DNA from: Gloeotrichia echinulata CP02
Lineage (GTDB): Bacteria; Cyanobacteriota; Cyanobacteriia; Cyanobacteriales; Nostocaceae
Direction: 5' to 3'
Assembly: GCA_038087035.1 (NCBI GenBank)
Contig: CP051187.1
Span: 682,001-746,000 of the forward strand
Length of the DNA: 64,000 nucleotides
Shown: in pieces, positions 17,019 through 26,937 of the stretch
How positions within the stretch are numbered: position 1 is the stretch's first letter
Layout: every line of letters starts with the position of its first letter
The notes under the pieces: generated by a model
Told to the model about the DNA's origin: nothing
The model's database searches: none
The model's input: only the letters and a program-made list of their open reading frames with translations
Program-made: the position numbers and the translations under genes

Positions 17019-17273
17019 ATGAACTGAAAATTGCTGTAATTTGCAAGGGTTTGTAGTGTATCCCTCCGTCCAAGCAAGCTACGGCGAAGCGTCTGTCTAC
17101 GTCACGTACTCGCGTTAAGAGCGGGACGCTACGCGAACGCAGAGAGGGCTTCTCTTCTTAGGCTACGCCAACAGCCCTCAAAGCAAGGACTAAAGTCCTG
17201 ACTACAAACTTATGATCAATGACGACCATCAGCAAGTAGACTTTATTTGCACTGATCTACTGACATCACAACT

Positions 17274-18023
17274 ATGAAACCGTTTCTTTTTGTCACTGAC
17301 CTAGATCACACCTTTGTTGGTAATGACAACGCTTTAGCCGAACTTAGTCAACTGCTGATTCAACATCGCGAAGAATATGGTACAAAAATAGTCTATGCTA
17401 CTGGGCGATCGCCTGTTTTGTACCGAGAACTCCAAGTTGAACAAAATCTTTTGACTCCAGATGCACTTGTCCTTTCTGTGGGTACAGAAATTTATCTCGA
17501 TGGTAGTGATCAGCCAGATTCAGATTGGTCACAAATCCTCTCCTCTGGTTGGAGTCGCGAACTGGTATTATCTATCACTAATCAGTACGCAGAGTTAGAA
17601 CCGCAACCAGATTCAGAACAACGTCCTTTTAAAGTCAGTTTTTTCCTGAAAGAAGCTGTAGCTGCAAGTGTTATACCTCAACTTGAGGCAGAGTTGCAAA
17701 AAAATAATTTAAAGATAAAGTTAATCTATAGTAGCGGTATTGACCTTGACATTGTACCCCGTACCAGCGATAAAGGTCAAGCAATGCAATTTCTGCGTCA
17801 AAAGTGGAAATTTGCAGCGGAGCGAACTGTTGTCTGTGGTGATTCGGGTAATGATATTGCTTTATTTGCCGTAGGCAACGAACGGGGAATCATTGTCGGG
17901 AATGCCCGTACCGAGTTACTCGAATGGCACAATGAATATCCCGCTGACTACCGTTACCTGGCACAAGATTTTTGTGCAGGTGGAATTCTCGAAGGATTGA
18001 AATATTTTGGATTCTTGGAATGA
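17274..18023 (+). CDS. spp: Sucrose-phosphate phosphatase
   Basis: 249 aa HAD-superfamily enzyme that dephosphorylates sucrose-6-phosphate, the last step of sucrose synthesis in the cytoplasm. HAD motif I is FVTDLDHTFVG, motif II YATGRS, and motif IV VVCGDSGNDIALF. Length fits the cyanobacterial SPP form without an SPS fusion. Its stop overlaps the ruvA start (ATGA), so the two are translationally coupled. Confidence 0.9.
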   Translation: MKPFLFVTDLDHTFVGNDNALAELSQLLIQHREEYGTKIVYATGRSPVLYRELQVEQNLLTPDALVLSVGTEIYLDGSDQPDSDWSQILSSGWSRELVLSITNQYAELEPQPDSEQRPFKVSFFLKEAVAASVIPQLEAELQKNNLKIKLIYSSGIDLDIVPRTSDKGQAMQFLRQKWKFAAERTVVCGDSGNDIALFAVGNERGIIVGNARTELLEWHNEYPADYRYLAQDFCAGGILEGLKYFGFLE

Positions 18024-18658
18024 TTAGTTATTTAAAAGGTATCGTCGCTGGTATCCAAACAATTAGCAGTAATCGCGTCATCCTCACTTTAGAGGTGAAT
18101 GGCTTAGGGTATGATTTGCAAATTCCCCAACGACTAGGACAACAGTTACCCTCGTCAGGGGGAGTTGTGCAAATTTTTACCCATTACCAAATTCGGGAAG
18201 AAGTGCCGTTACTATATGGCTTTTCTTCCCCAGCAGAACGAGATTTATTTCGTCACTTGCTGACTGTCAGCGGTATTGGTGCAGCCTTAGCGATCGCTCT
18301 GTTAGACACTTTGGAACTACCAGATTTAGTCCAAGCAATTATCGCGGCTAATACGCAAATCCTAATTCAAGCCCCTGGTGTTGGCAAGAAGACCGCAGAA
18401 CGCATCTGTTTAGAACTCAAAAGCAAACTAATCGAGTGGCGCAAATCAGCGGGGTTCTTCGTCGCTACAGGCGGGCCAGCACCAGGAATTCTCGAAGAAG
18501 TGCAAATGACTCTGTTCGCTTTGGGATATACTGCCAATGAAGTCAGTCACGCTTTACATGTCGTGAGTGAAAACATTGGACTGCCCAAAGATGCCTATGT
18601 GGAAGATTGGATTAAACAAGCGATCGCCCATCTCAGCGCTACTGAACAGGTTGGGTAG
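18020..18658 (+). CDS. ruvA: Holliday junction branch migration protein RuvA
   Basis: 212 aa from ATG 18020. N-terminal OB domain MISYLKGIV, helix-hairpin-helix motifs LLTVSGIGAALAIALLD and IQAPGVGKKTAERICLEL, and a C-terminal RuvB-binding domain. It forms the tetramer that holds the junction for RuvB. The start was chosen over upstream in-frame codons because it gives the conserved N-terminus and the 4-bp overlap with spp. Confidence 0.97.
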   Translation: MISYLKGIVAGIQTISSNRVILTLEVNGLGYDLQIPQRLGQQLPSSGGVVQIFTHYQIREEVPLLYGFSSPAERDLFRHLLTVSGIGAALAIALLDTLELPDLVQAIIAANTQILIQAPGVGKKTAERICLELKSKLIEWRKSAGFFVATGGPAPGILEEVQMTLFALGYTANEVSHALHVVSENIGLPKDAYVEDWIKQAIAHLSATEQVG

Positions 18659-18724
18659 TTGTCATTTGTCATTTGTCGTTTGTTATTGGTCATTTGTCGT
18701 TTGTTATTCTCCCCCTCCCAAAGT

Positions 18725-19891
18725 ATGTCCACAGACCCTTATGCTTGGCTAGAGCAGTCTTTGGCAATTATTCATCAGGCAGACTGGTATCGTTCTGTAC
18801 AAACTATCCACGGTCGCCCTGGTGCAACTGTGCTATTGGCAGGACGAGAGGTAATTAATTTTGCCAGTAATGATTACTTGGGATTAGCTGGGGATGAACG
18901 TTTAATTGAGGCTGGGGTTGCAGCTACCACAGAATTCGGCACGGGAAGCACGGGTTCTAGATTACTAAGTGGTCATCGGAAATTACATAGACAATTAGAA
19001 AAGGCGATCGCATCTTTAAAGCAGACAGAAGATGCGGTGGTATTTAGTTCAGGGTATTTAGCAAACTTGGGTGCGATCGCCGCTTTGGTAGGTAAGCGCG
19101 ATTTAATATTGTCTGACCAATACAATCACTCCAGTCTGAAAAATGGGGCAATTCTCAGTGGTGCAGCGGTTATTGAATATCCCCATTGTGATATTACAGC
19201 TTTAAAAACTCAGTTGAGTCAGCAGCGGCAAAATTATCGCCGTTGTTTAATCATCACCGATAGCGTCTTTAGCATGGATGGTGATTTATGTCCAGTACCT
19301 GCACTGTTAGATTTAGCTGATGAATTTAGCTGTATGCTGTTAGTTGATGAAGCTCATGCCACTGGAGTCATGGGCAAAACTGGTGCAGGGTGCGTCGAAT
19401 ATTTTGGGTGTACAGGAAGGCAGTTAATTCAAATTGGCACTTTGAGTAAGGCTTTAGGTAGTTTAGGTGGTTATGTTGCGGGAAGTGCAACTTTAATTGA
19501 CTTTTTACGCAATCGCGCCCCCAGTTGGATTTATACGACTGCGCTGTCACCATCTGACACAGCAGCGGCGTTAGCAGCAATTAATATAGTAGAACAAGAA
19601 CCGCAACGCCGCGCTCAATTGTGGAAGAATGTTGATTACTTAAAAAAGTTAATGGGTGAGGAATTATCCCAATTAAAATTACTACCTTCAGAATCACCTA
19701 TATTATGTTTTCAATTGTCAAGCGCAGCAGAGGCGCTAAAAGTAGGTAAGCAGTTAAGAGAAGCTGGAATTTTTGCGCCAGCAATTCGTCCACCTACGGT
19801 ACCTACAAGTCGGATACGGATTTCTTTGATGGCGATTCATGAATTCAAGCATATTGAGAGTTTGGTAGCTGAATTAAGTGGATGTTGTTGA
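18725..19891 (+). CDS. bioF: 8-amino-7-oxononanoate synthase (or related alpha-oxoamine synthase)
   Basis: 388 aa from ATG 18725. The in-frame sequence before it (18659-18724) is made of GTCATTTGTC-type repeats and is unlikely to be coding. PLP enzyme joining pimeloyl thioester and alanine in biotin synthesis. Visible features: FASNDYLGL, GTGSTGSRLLSGH, the HATGVMG segment after DEAH, and the PLP lysine in IQIGTLSKALGS. Full length. Confidence 0.93.
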   Translation: MSTDPYAWLEQSLAIIHQADWYRSVQTIHGRPGATVLLAGREVINFASNDYLGLAGDERLIEAGVAATTEFGTGSTGSRLLSGHRKLHRQLEKAIASLKQTEDAVVFSSGYLANLGAIAALVGKRDLILSDQYNHSSLKNGAILSGAAVIEYPHCDITALKTQLSQQRQNYRRCLIITDSVFSMDGDLCPVPALLDLADEFSCMLLVDEAHATGVMGKTGAGCVEYFGCTGRQLIQIGTLSKALGSLGGYVAGSATLIDFLRNRAPSWIYTTALSPSDTAAALAAINIVEQEPQRRAQLWKNVDYLKKLMGEELSQLKLLPSESPILCFQLSSAAEALKVGKQLREAGIFAPAIRPPTVPTSRIRISLMAIHEFKHIESLVAELSGCC

Positions 19892-20029
19892 GTGCAAATA
19901 TGAATTTCTATCACGCAGAGGCGCATTCGCGGAGCGTCTCGTTCGCGGAGCGTCCCGTAGGGAAGAGAAGACGCAGAGAGTTAGAGAGTGCAAGATTTCT
20001 GGACTTACGCCTGTGTCACAATCAATTGA

Positions 20030-20485
20030 TTAATTGGGCTTCCAATCTTTTAAGGGGATGTATTTATTTTCCACCAAATCTAGAACTTGGATATCACTAC
20101 TGGGGCTAAGAACACGAAACCAATAAATTGTGTCAATGTGCTTGACATGATTTTCAACGATGCGAATTGTGTAGTAAGGTTCCTCTGGCGTTGGAGAACT
20201 TTCAAGCACGGCTGAAACACGTATGGTTCCCTTAGATAGCCGTTGAATTTCTCTGGCTTTGCGTTGGACTATTGGTAGTTTCCAAACTAAGTCAAAGGCT
20301 TTTTTTTCATCAAGCTCTGTGGTAGTTTGAGAAAGTTTTACAGGTGTCGGTGTGTAAAATGCAGGTAATCGTATCTGCTCATGGTTGTAAGTCTGAGCAA
20401 TGGCTGACTGTCCTACTAGGGACATTATAAGTGAAGCAATCAGAGGGCAATATGTCAATCTGTTCCTGAAGCTATCCGTAAGCAT
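20030..20485 (-). CDS. Secreted hypothetical protein
   Basis: 151 aa. A signal peptide is visible: a charged start, hydrophobic LTYCPLIASLIMSLV and a GQSAIAQ cleavage region. The mature part (~120 aa) has no motif I recognise. It contains VWKLPIVQRKAREIQRLSKG and a likely beta segment PYYTIRIVENHVKH. Standalone, separated from the restriction locus by 155 bp. Confidence 0.7.
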   Translation of the reverse strand: MLTDSFRNRLTYCPLIASLIMSLVGQSAIAQTYNHEQIRLPAFYTPTPVKLSQTTTELDEKKAFDLVWKLPIVQRKAREIQRLSKGTIRVSAVLESSPTPEEPYYTIRIVENHVKHIDTIYWFRVLSPSSDIQVLDLVENKYIPLKDWKPN

Positions 20486-20640
20486 TTGTGTCTACTTTTG
20501 CGAAGAGTCCAACATTCTATTTCATATTATTATTTTATCAAAGTTTGTAGTTTTAAGGATTTAGAGGATTTAGTTTAGGCATTTTTGAACAAGTTTTATT
20601 CTAAAAGTCTGTAGATATCAATCGTAAAAAATGTTACCCT

Positions 20641-21960
20641 CTAATTTCGATAGTTTTGGAGAATGACATTTAAAGTAGTCAGCCACTGGTAGCAAGGTTC
20701 ATCAATTGGAGCTATTTCTCGGCGTCTTTGCGCGAGTGACTCGGTATATGCTATAATCCACGCACTTGCTAATTCTTGCTCTGATAGTAAGTTCTCTGCT
20801 ATGACTCGCAGAAATTGCTTTTTAATCCAATCTCTAAATGTCAGAATCTCTAGAGATATACCAAACTCGTCTTCAATTTCTTGACATCTAGATACAATTT
20901 CTGTTCGTCGTTCAGGTTCTACACTTGTCACAAATCCAACCAGTGCAATATTTGGGTGTGTTTCTAATTTTTCTGCTAATTCTTCAAGCTCATCCCGTAA
21001 GTAAGCTTTACCATATTTTGCATCCCATGATTCATTTATTTGTCTGCCATCCAATATTTCAATATCACCGATATTGCCATGTTTTTTATTAGCGGAGCGC
21101 ATTTGTGCGAGAGGTTTCAATGCTCCATCAGGGAATACTTGATATTCAACCATTGCTTGGAACAAACTATGCATGGCAATTTCCATAATTCGGGCTGCAT
21201 AATCAGACTCATTAATATGCTTTTCTATAATTTCAGCTATCAGATTTTGATTGACTTTTTCAGATTGCTGTAAAAATGTATTGAGACTCTCTATTGTTTG
21301 TCCTGCTAAATCTTTAAAAGCTTTTGCTTGGTTTAGTAGTTGTGAAAGTAAGTAATGTAAAGCTACTTCGGGAGAGATTTCTTCAGCCTCAATAGCTTCC
21401 ACAATACTTATCCATTCCAGACGAGCGCCTTTCAATTGAGCCTTATAAACTAATGAATAAGGATAATTTTCGGCAAGACTACGTGTCATCATAATTCCAT
21501 CTGCACTCAGTCGGAGCAAATCGTATTGACGCAGTATAGGGGTGATATACTGTTTATCCAAGGAGCGCATGGATATTCCATCTCGCCATGAAAAGCTGCT
21601 TTTACTAGCACTACCCTTATGCAGCCTGATGCTTTGTGTCGGCTCGATTGCTTTGACAGATAATTGCATAATTGTTAACCCTACCAGCGCTCTACCAACT
21701 TCACTAGTGACTGAATCTACAAGTTTCTTTAAAGTATCTATGTGAATTTGATTGAGTTGTAAGAAATTAATTTCAGAAGCATGATCTCGGCAATGAATAA
21801 TTTGGCTTTCCAAGTAACTATTAGAAAGTTCACTGGTGATTTTTTGATATCTCAGTCTAGCCGACTGACTCATTGTACCCTCCAAAAACACTTGTGTATT
21901 GCCATCAGGTAACACAAGCTCACTTCTATCCCTAAATACCCGTAAATGTAGCTCATTCAT
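20641..21960 (-). CDS. Candidate type II restriction endonuclease
   Basis: 439 aa, last gene of a minus-strand R-M operon; it overlaps the methyltransferase stop by 8 bp. No standard domain is obvious, but IEILDGRQINESWDAKYGK (~residues 300-318) followed by YLRDELEELAEKL fits a PD-(D/E)xK core (D...DxK) typical of restriction enzymes. The rest is helical. Being tightly coupled to two m5C methyltransferases supports the endonuclease role. Recognition site unknown. Confidence 0.7.
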   Translation of the reverse strand: MNELHLRVFRDRSELVLPDGNTQVFLEGTMSQSARLRYQKITSELSNSYLESQIIHCRDHASEINFLQLNQIHIDTLKKLVDSVTSEVGRALVGLTIMQLSVKAIEPTQSIRLHKGSASKSSFSWRDGISMRSLDKQYITPILRQYDLLRLSADGIMMTRSLAENYPYSLVYKAQLKGARLEWISIVEAIEAEEISPEVALHYLLSQLLNQAKAFKDLAGQTIESLNTFLQQSEKVNQNLIAEIIEKHINESDYAARIMEIAMHSLFQAMVEYQVFPDGALKPLAQMRSANKKHGNIGDIEILDGRQINESWDAKYGKAYLRDELEELAEKLETHPNIALVGFVTSVEPERRTEIVSRCQEIEDEFGISLEILTFRDWIKKQFLRVIAENLLSEQELASAWIIAYTESLAQRRREIAPIDEPCYQWLTTLNVILQNYRN

Positions 21961-23941
21961 CGCTATTACCTAATTTTTTGCGGAGTTGTACGCTTCTTGG
22001 TGTGAGTGTCGGAAATGCATAGGGAATTAAATACTCTCCTTGAGGAATTTGTGGATTAGTGTTGTGATTTCTAACTTCATAACCCATGTTGCGTAAAGAT
22101 TGGAGGTAAGAAAAGACATTTTCTGGCTTAACTCCCCACAGCTGTGCTAAATTTTCAGATGATAGTTGAGTCGCAACCCCTATCCCCCTGACTACAGATT
22201 GAACGACACGCCAAAACAGATTAACTTTTAATTCTGGATGAAAAGTTACAACCCCAGTAATTCGGGGATTGTACTGGTAATACCCAGATAACTGAACCAA
22301 GTCTGCCATACCAGTAATTTCTATAAGTTTTTCTTCAAAAGCTTTCCAAAGTGCTGTAAACAAATGCAGGTCTAAATCGTTAGCATATAGTTTGACTTTG
22401 CTAGTACCTAACACCCAATCTTCGTGACCGCACGAGGGTAAGATATCAATAACAAATTTATTTTTTTGGTTCCAAGTATCACTATTTTGTCCTGTAATTG
22501 TCCAGCAATAACTATTCAATTCATATTTGAGATGTATCTTGATGCTACCAGAAACTTTCTGTTGATTCCACGCAAAATTATCAGATAAAAATCGTATTGC
22601 TTCCCCGTTAATTACACTACTGTTTGATAATAATCTTAGAGGTTTAGTACTGCTAAGGATAGCAATTGCTTCTTTAGCTTTTTGTGCGTATATTTGAGTT
22701 AACTGTCGTTTGCGCTGTCTAAATTGTAGTTGCTTGCTGGCATTCATGTAGTGCATGGGAAATGGTAGTGCCACACCCATAATTTGATCCAAAATACTCA
22801 AAGCTAAAATCCTACCAATTTGGGGTGGTACTGAATTGCCAATTTGTTCAATACAGACTTGCTGATTTCCCACAATTTCATAAGCATCAGGAATTGTTTG
22901 CAGTCGCTTGAGTTCAGCAATTGTAAATCGGCGATTTTCCCAGCTAAAAGGACCAGTATATTGTCCTCCTTGTGCTTTAATGGTTCGCACTGGCATCTGC
23001 GGATCAGCTTTGTAGAGAAAGTCGGAAAACTTTGAACGCCAGCTAAATACTGGGTGAGGATGTCCCATTTCTTCTGTGTAAAAACTGTAATTTAACCCCG
23101 GTGGTATATCTGTTAAAAGATTTCCGTAACGACCTCCAATTCCTGTTTCAACATCTGATATATCAATTCCTGCAACTGCTTCTTGTGCTGAGTAAAAAGG
23201 TTCTTCACCAAGGGAATCGGGACCATGAGTAGGGTAGGGAAAGAGGTAATTACCTTCTTTCAGTCCCACAATAAACAAACGTTCTCGATGTTGGGGTACA
23301 CCATAATCCGCAGCATCAAGAAGACGAAAATAAATTGTGTAACCTGCTGCTTTAAAAGCATGTTGAATTTCCAGCCAATCTTGACCCTTTTGTGAGCCAG
23401 TAATTCCATAAACATTCTCAAAGAGAAATCCTTTTGGCTGTAGTGTTTTCAGTAAGCGAACATACTCCTGAAAAAGAGTACCACGAGCATCATTAGTTCC
23501 GGCGACCCCAGCGGCTCTGCGTCCTGCAGCCGAGAAACTTTGACAAGGTGGTCCCCCAATGATAAAATCTATCTTGAAATCGGCGCTGGGAAAAAATTCT
23601 CTAATATCAATACAAATTGGTTGAGAGTTTTCTAGCCATTTCCCTGAAATTGAGTTTTTTTGTAGGGTCTGAATGTATTTGGCTTCCAGTTCAACCATCT
23701 GCACAATATCAAAGCCAGCATCATGAAATGCAATATCAAGTCCGCCACCACCAGAAAACAAGCTCAGGGTCTTAATGGGGATATGACTTTGTTGATTTAA
23801 CCACTGGCGCAGAGATAAGCCGAATTGATCGCACCAAGCTGAATCACGTTTTATACCAAGGGATTGCAAGATCTTTTGGAACCATGTCACTTGGTGAGTG
23901 TAGATACTCGGTAAAGTCAAAGGCAAGGACAATTGTTGCAT
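21953..23941 (-). CDS. DNA (cytosine-5)-methyltransferase with C-terminal extension
   Basis: 662 aa. Motif I LSLFSGGGGLDIAFHDAGF (~60-78), motif IV GGPPCQSFSAAG with the catalytic Cys, motif VI FLFENV, motif VIII GVPQHRERLF, and motifs IX/X ending GNSVPPQIGRILALS (~370). A further ~290-residue C-terminal domain is not part of the m5C fold and may help recognise DNA or contact the endonuclease. Second gene of the operon (46 bp after the first methyltransferase). Confidence 0.93.
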   Translation of the reverse strand: MQQLSLPLTLPSIYTHQVTWFQKILQSLGIKRDSAWCDQFGLSLRQWLNQQSHIPIKTLSLFSGGGGLDIAFHDAGFDIVQMVELEAKYIQTLQKNSISGKWLENSQPICIDIREFFPSADFKIDFIIGGPPCQSFSAAGRRAAGVAGTNDARGTLFQEYVRLLKTLQPKGFLFENVYGITGSQKGQDWLEIQHAFKAAGYTIYFRLLDAADYGVPQHRERLFIVGLKEGNYLFPYPTHGPDSLGEEPFYSAQEAVAGIDISDVETGIGGRYGNLLTDIPPGLNYSFYTEEMGHPHPVFSWRSKFSDFLYKADPQMPVRTIKAQGGQYTGPFSWENRRFTIAELKRLQTIPDAYEIVGNQQVCIEQIGNSVPPQIGRILALSILDQIMGVALPFPMHYMNASKQLQFRQRKRQLTQIYAQKAKEAIAILSSTKPLRLLSNSSVINGEAIRFLSDNFAWNQQKVSGSIKIHLKYELNSYCWTITGQNSDTWNQKNKFVIDILPSCGHEDWVLGTSKVKLYANDLDLHLFTALWKAFEEKLIEITGMADLVQLSGYYQYNPRITGVVTFHPELKVNLFWRVVQSVVRGIGVATQLSSENLAQLWGVKPENVFSYLQSLRNMGYEVRNHNTNPQIPQGEYLIPYAFPTLTPRSVQLRKKLGNSDE

Positions 23942-23987
23942 ACTGGTTTTTGGGCTTGACTATCACAGCATAGACTGTTAGGTTATC

Positions 23988-24974
23988 TTACCTCTTCACC
24001 ACCTCACACACCAATGACCCAAATTTATCCGCTAAATAATCTCTCACACTTCCAGCCAAATGAAAAGCAAATAATGGCGCAACTGCATTACCCACTTGAT
24101 TAAAACAACTGGTTTGGGACCCCACAAATTCAAACCAGTCAGGAAAACTTTGTAATCTAGCCGCTTCCCTAATCAATAAACGTCGCCGTCTTCCATCAGC
24201 AAGTTTAATTCTGTGCATATCGCCTGTAGCACCAGCTAAATTTCTACAGGTCAAGGTTCTGGCTGGTTTATCTAAATGCAGGTCACGTGGATGTTTACAA
24301 AACGATGCTTTTTCATACTTGCTCACATATTCATCCATGCTAGGCGTGAGGAATTTTGATTCTGGAGGTGCTAAAGTAGCCAGTTCTCCTAAAGCTTCGC
24401 CTGCAGTGGTTTTTTTTGATATTAATTGAGAAGGGAATTTAAAATTTCCTTGATGACCAACAACTATCAAACGTTCACGATTTTGGGGAACGCCAAAATC
24501 AACAGCATTTAGTAATTTAACCTCGACAATGTAACCTAAATTTTGCAGGGATTTGATAACTTCATCCAAATACCATCTATTTTTATATAGCAGTCCTCGC
24601 ACATTTTCAAATAGCCAAATATCGGGACAAAGCTTCTTAACTGCGCTAATAAAAATGGGAAAACCATCCCGTGAATCTTGTAACCCTTTTTGGTTTCCAC
24701 CAACGCTGAAAGGTTGACAAGGTGGACCACCTATAATTACTTTAGCGGGTGGTAATTCTGTTTCCGGTGTGAGAACAATTTGAGTACAGTTTCCTGTTAA
24801 GTTTTTCTGATATGTAGCACAGGAATCAGCATCCATTTCCCAGCCGTGGGTGGCGAAACCTTGTGCTTCAAATCCCAGGGATAAACCACCACAGCCAGCA
24901 AATAAGTCTACTACCAATGGACTGTGGGAAGATGCAGGTTTCAGGACATGATTTATTTGATTGATGTAGCTCAT
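23988..24974 (-). CDS. DNA (cytosine-5)-methyltransferase
   Basis: 328 aa. Motif I VVDLFAGCGGLSLGFEAQGF (~20-39), motif IV GGPPCQPFSVGG, motif VI WLFENVRG, motif VIII GVPQNRERLIV, target region, then motif X FNQVGNAVAPLFAFHLA. First gene of the R-M operon. Two distinct m5C enzymes with one endonuclease suggests an asymmetric recognition site, with each strand modified by its own enzyme. Confidence 0.94.
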   Translation of the reverse strand: MSYINQINHVLKPASSHSPLVVDLFAGCGGLSLGFEAQGFATHGWEMDADSCATYQKNLTGNCTQIVLTPETELPPAKVIIGGPPCQPFSVGGNQKGLQDSRDGFPIFISAVKKLCPDIWLFENVRGLLYKNRWYLDEVIKSLQNLGYIVEVKLLNAVDFGVPQNRERLIVVGHQGNFKFPSQLISKKTTAGEALGELATLAPPESKFLTPSMDEYVSKYEKASFCKHPRDLHLDKPARTLTCRNLAGATGDMHRIKLADGRRRRLLIREAARLQSFPDWFEFVGSQTSCFNQVGNAVAPLFAFHLAGSVRDYLADKFGSLVCEVVKR

Positions 24975-25292
24975 TGGGGACTGGGGACTGGGGACTAGGG
25001 ACTGGGGACTGGGGATGAGGAAAAACTCTTATTCCCGGATAGAATTACTGTAGGGTGTGTTAGACGCATATTTTCGATATGGTTACGCAAAATATTTCTG
25101 TTCAGCGCCTAACGCACCACGTTGTATAAAGTGCGAAGGTGCGTTAGGCTAAAGCCATAACGCACCCTACATTACTTTGCGCCTACTCTTCGAGAACGCT
25201 TCGCGAATGCGCCTTCCCTACGGGACGCTGCGCGAATGCGTGAGATAAATTCAGATCTCAATTCAGCAACGCCGTTTGGAAATTAGAAATCC
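24975..25292. other. Repeat-filled spacer, 318 bp
   Basis: Begins with tandem GGGGACT units (24975-25016). It then carries an inverted pair of TAGGGTG...GCACCCTA type and ends in GCGAATGCGCCTTCC very small repeats. No gene seen. It probably includes the R-M operon promoter on the minus strand. Confidence 0.55.
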
Positions 25293-26369
25293 CTAACTCT
25301 CGACCACTTCACGCAGTAACTGCGCTAATTTATCTGCACTATCGGGAATGGCGATCGCCTTGGCTGCTTCCCCCATTTTTGTTAACTCGTCGGGTGACTG
25401 TAACAAGTTCAAAACCTGATGAAGCAATATTTCAGCGGTTAACTCTGACTGCTTAAACGTTAAAGCTGCACCGACTTTGGTAAACTCTTGAGCATTGTAG
25501 GTTTGATGGTCTTCCGCTGCAAAGGGATAAGGAATCAAAATGGCTGGTGTCCCACAAACTGCCAATTCTGTCAAGCTACCAGCACCAGAACGACTAATCG
25601 CTAAATTGGCGCGTCGTAATAATGCTGCCATGTTATTATAAAAAGGTAAGGCTATATACTGCGGATGTTTTAAACTGTCAGCCTCTGGGTCATTATCTCC
25701 GGTCAAATGCACTATATAAGCACCCGCATCAAACCAAGCTTTGGCAGATTGGCGGATTAATTTATTGATAGCTACCGCGCCTTGGCTACCACCAAATACA
25801 ATAATTAAGGGAACTCCTTGGGGAATGGGTAAATCAAGGGATGCATCAATGTTTTGATCGAGGAATTGCGAGCGCACTGGTGTACCCACATAGACATTTT
25901 TGGCGCGGGGTAAATACTTCGCAGCGACTGCAAATCCTAGCGCCACCGCCGTACACATTGGACCAAAAAAGCGCGTTACTTTACCTGGTAAGGCGTTGGA
26001 TTCGTGAAAAACTACGGGTATACCTAAAGAACGTGCAGCAATAACTGTAGGTCCTGCGATATAACCCCCCGTGGTGAACAATCCTTGAAATTTCCCCTGT
26101 TTGAGGATGCGTCTGACTTGGACAATGGAAGTAATCAGTCTACCCAAAACATAAAGAGACTTTACGCTAAAACCTTGTTGAAACCCTTCAACTGCAATAG
26201 TATTCAAGTGATACTGTTTAGGTACGAGCTGAGTTTCTAATCGATTGGGGACACCCAACCATTCAATTTCATATTCTGGCAATTTTTCTGCCAGTGCGAT
26301 CGCTGGAAACAAGTGTCCACCAGTCCCACTGGCTGCTATTAGTAATCTGATCGGTGCTTTTACCATCAA
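25293..26369 (-). CDS. murG: UDP-GlcNAc:lipid II GlcNAc-transferase MurG
   Basis: 358 aa. Peripheral membrane enzyme that adds GlcNAc to lipid I to give lipid II in peptidoglycan synthesis. N-terminal glycine-rich IAASGTGGHLFPAIALA, central HESNALPGKVTR, FGGSQGA loop and SRSGAGSLTELA with IPYPFAAEDHQ near the nucleotide site. Full length. Confidence 0.97.
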   Translation of the reverse strand: MMVKAPIRLLIAASGTGGHLFPAIALAEKLPEYEIEWLGVPNRLETQLVPKQYHLNTIAVEGFQQGFSVKSLYVLGRLITSIVQVRRILKQGKFQGLFTTGGYIAGPTVIAARSLGIPVVFHESNALPGKVTRFFGPMCTAVALGFAVAAKYLPRAKNVYVGTPVRSQFLDQNIDASLDLPIPQGVPLIIVFGGSQGAVAINKLIRQSAKAWFDAGAYIVHLTGDNDPEADSLKHPQYIALPFYNNMAALLRRANLAISRSGAGSLTELAVCGTPAILIPYPFAAEDHQTYNAQEFTKVGAALTFKQSELTAEILLHQVLNLLQSPDELTKMGEAAKAIAIPDSADKLAQLLREVVES

Positions 26370-26396
26370 ACCTCTACCGTTTAGCGCCTAGCTTCA

Positions 26397-26880
26397 GTGA
26401 CACTCCTACACCAATTGCAAGCAATGTGGTGTAGGCTTCCGAGTCCTGTTAAGGATATCAGGAACTTCTTTCGTGGTACTCCATTTTTCCCACCACAGCA
26501 TTTTATAGTGAGGTACGTGCCCTGCCCCACTCTTGGTCTTAAAAAAATTCCAAGTTCAAACTAGTTTCCTTGAAAATTTTACTTACAGGAGGCAGCAACG
26601 CATACACGGTTGCATTTCCCTATAAAACCCCATATTTTCAGTTTTCTTGGCGCAGCCTCTCCCTTTGGGAGAAAGTACTATGTTAGACCAGCATTTTAGG
26701 CTTTGTCGTCACTGATATATTCTAGCAAGAAGTGATTACCTATCTCAAGATATTGAGAAAAACTCAACTGCCCTCTAATCTGTTTTACCTGCGGTAAAAA
26801 ACAATTAGAGGGCGTCTCGTTTTTATCCCGTCATTCATCCCACACCAACTTCGGGTATGGTGTGGGGCTTCTGCCGGGTT
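26397..26880. mobile_element. Non-autonomous IS200/IS605-type remnants (two opposed hairpin ends)
   Basis: Left: TGACACTCC followed by hairpin CTACACCA...TGGTGTAG and CTTCCGAG (26397-26443). Right: ATTCATCCCACACCA... TGGTGTGGGGCTTCTG (26832-26875). This matches the right-end design next to tnpA at 49037-49075. An internal stem GCCCTCTAAT/ATTAGAGGGC (26770-26813) followed by GTTTTT could terminate transcription. No transposase. Confidence 0.55.
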
Positions 26881-26937
26881 AAGCTAAGATAAAACAATTT
26901 CCTGACCTTCTGTACTCAAATCAGTAAACTTTCCCCC

